Shown piece after piece: positions 61,368 through 64,000 of a DNA stretch of 64,000 nucleotides (its first letter is position 1; every line of letters starts with the position of its first letter). The notes below the pieces were generated by a model, which saw nothing but the letters and a program-made list of their open reading frames with translations, made no database searches and was not told where the DNA came from. This stretch comes from Leifsonia aquatica (GTDB lineage Bacteria; Actinomycetota; Actinomycetes; Actinomycetales; Microbacteriaceae): positions 1,364,001 to 1,428,000 of the forward strand of contig NZ_JACHVP010000001.1 of NCBI RefSeq assembly GCF_014190775.1, written 5' to 3'. The position numbers and the translations under genes were made by a program.

Positions 61368-61625
61368 TTACTCGACGATCGGCTTCAGGACGAGCTTGTC
61401 CTCGTTGATCTCGTGCATCGCGACGGACAGCGGCTTGTCATCGACGGACGAGTCGACCAGCGGGCCGACGTTGTCGAACAGGCTGCCCTCGTGGAGGTCG
61501 GCGTAGTAGTCGTTGATCTGACGGGCGCGCTTGGAGGCGAAGATCACGAGGGCGTACTTCGACTCGACCTTGGCGAGCAGGTCGTCGATGGGCGGGTCGA
61601 TGATGCCGTTGTTGCTGGTTGCCAT
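61368..61625 (-). CDS. rpoZ: RNA polymerase omega subunit
   Basis: An 85-residue omega subunit that helps beta' folding and RNA polymerase assembly. The sequence [29 protein letters not shown] is the conserved core, with [17 protein letters not shown] at the C-terminus. The ATG at 61625, with GGAG about 10 nt upstream, is preferred; upstream in-frame sequence is not conserved. It lies in the gmk-rpoZ-coaBC-metK order shared by actinobacteria and firmicutes. Confidence 0.97.
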   Translation of the reverse strand: MATSNNGIIDPPIDDLLAKVESKYALVIFASKRARQINDYYADLHEGSLFDNVGPLVDSSVDDKPLSVAMHEINEDKLVLKPIVE

Positions 61626-61732
61626 GCGGAGGGACTCCTTCAGCTGTTCTGTGGAAAGACCGTGGCCGGCCTGGTCGTTCTGGGCGGCCGACGTGCGTCG
61701 GCCGGCGCCGGGTGCGGCGCGACGATGGCGGT

Positions 61733-62659
61733 CTACGGACGCGACGGCGCCGCGCGGACCTTCATCAAGTCTACGACCTCGCGGGCCGCCTCGGCGACGT
61801 CGTGGTTCACGACGCGGTGGTCGAACTCGTCCTGGGCGGCCAGCTCGACCTTCGCGGTCTCCAGCCGGCGCGCCTGTTCGGCGGAGTCCTCGGTGCCCCG
61901 GCCGATGAGCCGGCGCACCAGTTCCTCCCACGTCGGAGGCAGCAGGAAGATGAGTCGCGCCTCGGGCATGCTCTCCCGAACGCTCCGCGCGCCCTGCAGG
62001 TCGATCTCGAGCAGCACGCTCTTGCCGTCGTCCAGCGCCTTCTCGATCGGTCCGCGCGGCGTGCCGTAGCGGTACGCGTTGTGGACCGTCGCGTACTCGA
62101 GCAGCTCGCCCTCCTCGATCATCCGGTCGAACTCCTCGTCGTCGACGAAGTAGTAGTTCACGCCGTCGACCTCCCCGGGCCGCGGGGCACGGGTCGTCGC
62201 CGAGACCGAGAGCAGTACGTCCGGGTAGTTCTCGCGGATGTACGTCGAGACGGTGCCCTTGCCGACCGCGGTCGGGCCGGCCAGGACGACGAGCTGGTTG
62301 CGCTGACGTCCGGCCTTGTTCTCGCGCTCGATGAGGAAGTCGCGCAGGCGCAGCCGCTGGTGACGGCCGAGGCCGCCGAGCCGTTTGGCGGGCGAGATGC
62401 CCAGCTTCGCGAGCGCCTCGTTCATCTTGGTGGTGCCGATGGCGGGGACGCTGAGCAGGAACTCCGTCACCCGCAGGCGGCCCTCGACGCCGTCCGGCTG
62501 GGCGGTGGCGTGATCGAGCACAGTGAGGGGCGACACCTCGCGCGAGGCGATCGACTTCTTCACCGCGGCGCGGGCGCGACGGGCCGCGACGGCCGCCTCG
62601 GAGGCGGCACGGCGGTCGACGTCGGGCGGGGCCGGACGGCGGGAGGCGGTCTCAGCCAT
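61733..62659 (-). CDS. gmk: actinobacterial IHF (mIHF)-guanylate kinase fusion
   Basis: A single uninterrupted 308-residue reading frame joins two proteins usually encoded separately. Residues about 20-112 match actinobacterial integration host factor: the long basic helix [19 protein letters not shown], then the helix-two-turn-helix [21 protein letters not shown] and [15 protein letters not shown], used for DNA binding and bending. Residues about 120-305 are guanylate kinase (GMP + ATP to GDP + ADP), with P-loop GPTAVGKGT at 128-136, [35 protein letters not shown] and [14 protein letters not shown]. In mycobacteria mihF and gmk are adjacent separate genes. The start is ATG at 62659, overlapping the pyrF stop by 8 nt. 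Confidence 0.95.
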   Translation of the reverse strand: MAETASRRPAPPDVDRRAASEAAVAARRARAAVKKSIASREVSPLTVLDHATAQPDGVEGRLRVTEFLLSVPAIGTTKMNEALAKLGISPAKRLGGLGRHQRLRLRDFLIERENKAGRQRNQLVVLAGPTAVGKGTVSTYIRENYPDVLLSVSATTRAPRPGEVDGVNYYFVDDEEFDRMIEEGELLEYATVHNAYRYGTPRGPIEKALDDGKSVLLEIDLQGARSVRESMPEARLIFLLPPTWEELVRRLIGRGTEDSAEQARRLETAKVELAAQDEFDHRVVNHDVAEAAREVVDLMKVRAAPSRP

Positions 62660-63524
62660 GGCTGGCGCGTACCTCCTCGGCGCGGTGCGCGACGGCGTCG
62701 GCGAGGTCGCGCGGACCGGCGCCGAGCACGCCGCGGGACTCGCTCACGATCACGCCCGGCGACAGCGTGCCGAACAGACGCGGAGCGTCCTCGACGCGCG
62801 CGCCCTGGTGGCCGAAGCCCGGGGCGAGGACGGGGAAGGCCGGCGTGACCGGCGCGCCGGCCGTATCGATGCCGTACGCGGCGAGATCCACGGTCGCGCC
62901 GAGCACCAACCCGACGGTGCCGTAGGCGTGCGGCGGCTGCTGCTGGTTGAACTCGTGCACGTCTTCGATGATCGCACGCGCGACGGTCATCCCGGCACGC
63001 GGTCCGGAGGCGACGACGGCCTGCTGGACGACCGCGGCCTCGGGGTTGGAGGTCGCCGCGAGCACGAAGAGGCCCTTGCCGTGCTCCTCGGCCAGGCGCA
63101 TCGGTTCGGAGATCGACCCGACGCCCTGGAAGGCCGACACCGTCAGAGCATCCGCCTCCAGCGGCGAGCCCGGCGTGAGCCAGGACTCCGCGTAAGCGGT
63201 CACGCTGGTGCCGATGTCGCCGCGCTTCGCGTCGGCGATCACCAGGAGGCCGGCGGCACGCGCGGCAGCGATGACCTCCTCCAGCGCGGCGTAGCCCGCG
63301 GAGCCGAAGCGCTCGAAGAACGCCACCTGGGGCTTGACCAGCCCGGCCCGCCCGGCCGCGGCCTCCACCGCGATCAGCCCGAACTCGCGCACGCCCGCCG
63401 CCGAGGCCGGGAGGCCCCAGTCGGCGAGCAGGTGCGCGTGCGGGTCGATACCGACGCACAGCCGGCCGCGTTCGGCGAACGCCTCCGCGAGGCGGTCGCC
63501 GAACGCTGCACCGACAGCGGTCAT
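62652..63524 (-). CDS. pyrF: orotidine-5'-phosphate decarboxylase (type 2)
   Basis: This enzyme converts OMP to UMP, the last step of de novo pyrimidine nucleotide synthesis. The 290-residue protein is the longer actinobacterial/myxobacterial type. It has LCVGIDPHAHLLADWGLP, VKPQVAFFERFGSAG, the catalytic LLVIADAKRGDIGTSVTAYAE (Asp-x-Lys-x-x-Asp), and FPVLAPGFGHQGA. The start is ATG at 63524, overlapping the carB stop (ATGA). Its own stop overlaps the mihF-gmk start, coupling pyrimidine and guanylate synthesis genes. Confidence 0.97.
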   Translation of the reverse strand: MTAVGAAFGDRLAEAFAERGRLCVGIDPHAHLLADWGLPASAAGVREFGLIAVEAAAGRAGLVKPQVAFFERFGSAGYAALEEVIAAARAAGLLVIADAKRGDIGTSVTAYAESWLTPGSPLEADALTVSAFQGVGSISEPMRLAEEHGKGLFVLAATSNPEAAVVQQAVVASGPRAGMTVARAIIEDVHEFNQQQPPHAYGTVGLVLGATVDLAAYGIDTAGAPVTPAFPVLAPGFGHQGARVEDAPRLFGTLSPGVIVSESRGVLGAGPRDLADAVAHRAEEVRASHG

Positions 63525-64000
63525 GCGCGCGACGCCCGCTGCAGCGCGTACTCCTGCAGCGACGTCACCTCGAAGCCCTCGCGCACGGCGTCGAGGGAGG
63601 CGACGGCGGCGCTCAGCTCGGCGATGGTCGTGAAGAGCGGCTTGTCCCCCGCCACCGCGGCCGCGCGGATCTCGTAGCCGTCTGCGCGCGAGGTGCCGCC
63701 GCTCGGCGTGTTGATCACGACGTCCACCGCGCTGCGGGTGATCAGGTCGACGATCGAGTCGTCCGGCGACTCGCTGTACTTGCGCACGACCCGCGCCTCG
63801 ATGCCATTGCGGTTGAGCACCTCCGCGGTGCCCTCCGTGGCGAGGATCTCGTAGCCGAGCTGCTTCAGCCGCAGCACGGGGAGCACGATGGCGCGCTTGT
63901 CGCGGTCCGAGACGGAGACGAACACGGTACCCGTGAGCGGCATGCCGCCGTACGCGCCTGCCTGGCTCTTCGCGAACGCGGTCGGGAAGTCCTTGTCGAT
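63521..64000 (-). CDS. carB: carbamoyl-phosphate synthase large subunit (partial, C-terminal end)
   Basis: Only the last 159 codons lie in the window; the reading frame runs past base 64000. The visible start IDKDFPTAFAKSQAGAYGG is the conserved end of the second synthetase domain. It is followed by the allosteric MGS-like domain (about the last 135 residues: GTVFVSVSDRDKRAIVLPVLRL, LATEGTAEVLNRNGI, VVINTPSGGTSRADGYEIR). The full enzyme makes carbamoyl phosphate for pyrimidines and arginine. It is translationally coupled to pyrF by ATGA. Confidence 0.96.
   Translation of the reverse strand: MDKDFPTAFAKSQAGAYGGMPLTGTVFVSVSDRDKRAIVLPVLRLKQLGYEILATEGTAEVLNRNGIEARVVRKYSESPDDSIVDLITRSAVDVVINTPSGGTSRADGYEIRAAAVAGDKPLFTTIAELSAAVASLDAVREGFEVTSLQEYALQRASRA

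Overview
The window is a high-GC (roughly 70%) actinobacterial chromosome segment. Gene content points to the Microbacteriaceae (Leifsonia-like), although the genus cannot be fixed from sequence alone. Supporting signs are strong G/C third-position bias, frequent GTG starts, stop/start overlaps of the ATGA/GTGA type, actinobacteria-restricted families (PdtaR-type ANTAR regulator, the small HGxxPAAW membrane protein, the Trp-associated membrane protein, actinobacterial IHF) and gene order. The order pyk ... pdtaR - polA - rpsA - coaE - uvrB - uvrA, and the blocks pyrF - mihF/gmk - rpoZ - coaBC - metK - priA - fmt - rsmB - rpe and hisI - trpE - trpC - trpB - trpA - lgt, are the order known from mycobacteria.

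Layout. 1-9.7 kb (minus): 5' part of rapZ, an acyltransferase, a translationally overlapped dedA / histidine kinase / response regulator operon, then uvrC and uvrA with a candidate LexA box before uvrA. 9.8-14.0 kb (minus): a five-gene MoxR ATPase / DUF58 / DUF4129 membrane cluster. 14.0-22.9 kb (minus): uvrB, coaE, rpsA, a DUF885 protein and polA. 22.9-34.2 kb: a mixed-strand, more variable region with a thioesterase, pdtaR, tRNA-Leu(CAA), an FBP zinc-finger protein, thioredoxin, a metallo-beta-lactamase-fold protein, an LLM-type oxidoreductase, a secreted barrel-like protein, a PhnB-like protein, an SGNH hydrolase, phosphoketolase, an alpha/beta hydrolase, a GNAT acetyltransferase and an EamA transporter. 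34.2-37.0 kb (minus): a LolA-like secreted protein followed by an ABC-2 ATPase and permease. 37.1-64.0 kb (minus): one long co-directional run of pyk, gltD, gltB, lgt, trpA/B/C, two small membrane proteins, trpE, hisI/F/G/E, rpe, rsmB, fmt, priA, metK, coaBC, rpoZ, a fused mihF-gmk, pyrF and the 3' end of carB.

How the genes work together. Excision repair is represented by uvrA, uvrB, uvrC and polA. The right half is an anabolic and growth block: pyrimidine and guanylate synthesis, CoA, SAM, pentose-phosphate epimerase feeding PRPP, histidine and tryptophan synthesis (both use PRPP), glutamate synthase, initiator-tRNA formylation, 16S rRNA methylation and lipoprotein modification. No mobile element, phage gene or CRISPR array was seen, and no gene-free gap exceeds about 205 bases (largest 18285-18488, then 44675-44855 and 9674-9834).

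Most of the window is conserved housekeeping DNA. The most notable items are the single-ORF fusion of the actinobacterial IHF with guanylate kinase, a PriA without helicase motifs, the DedA gene overlapping a sensor kinase gene through TTGA, the LolA-like protein tied to an ABC exporter, and a secreted putative glycosidase-like barrel preceded by ordered repeats.
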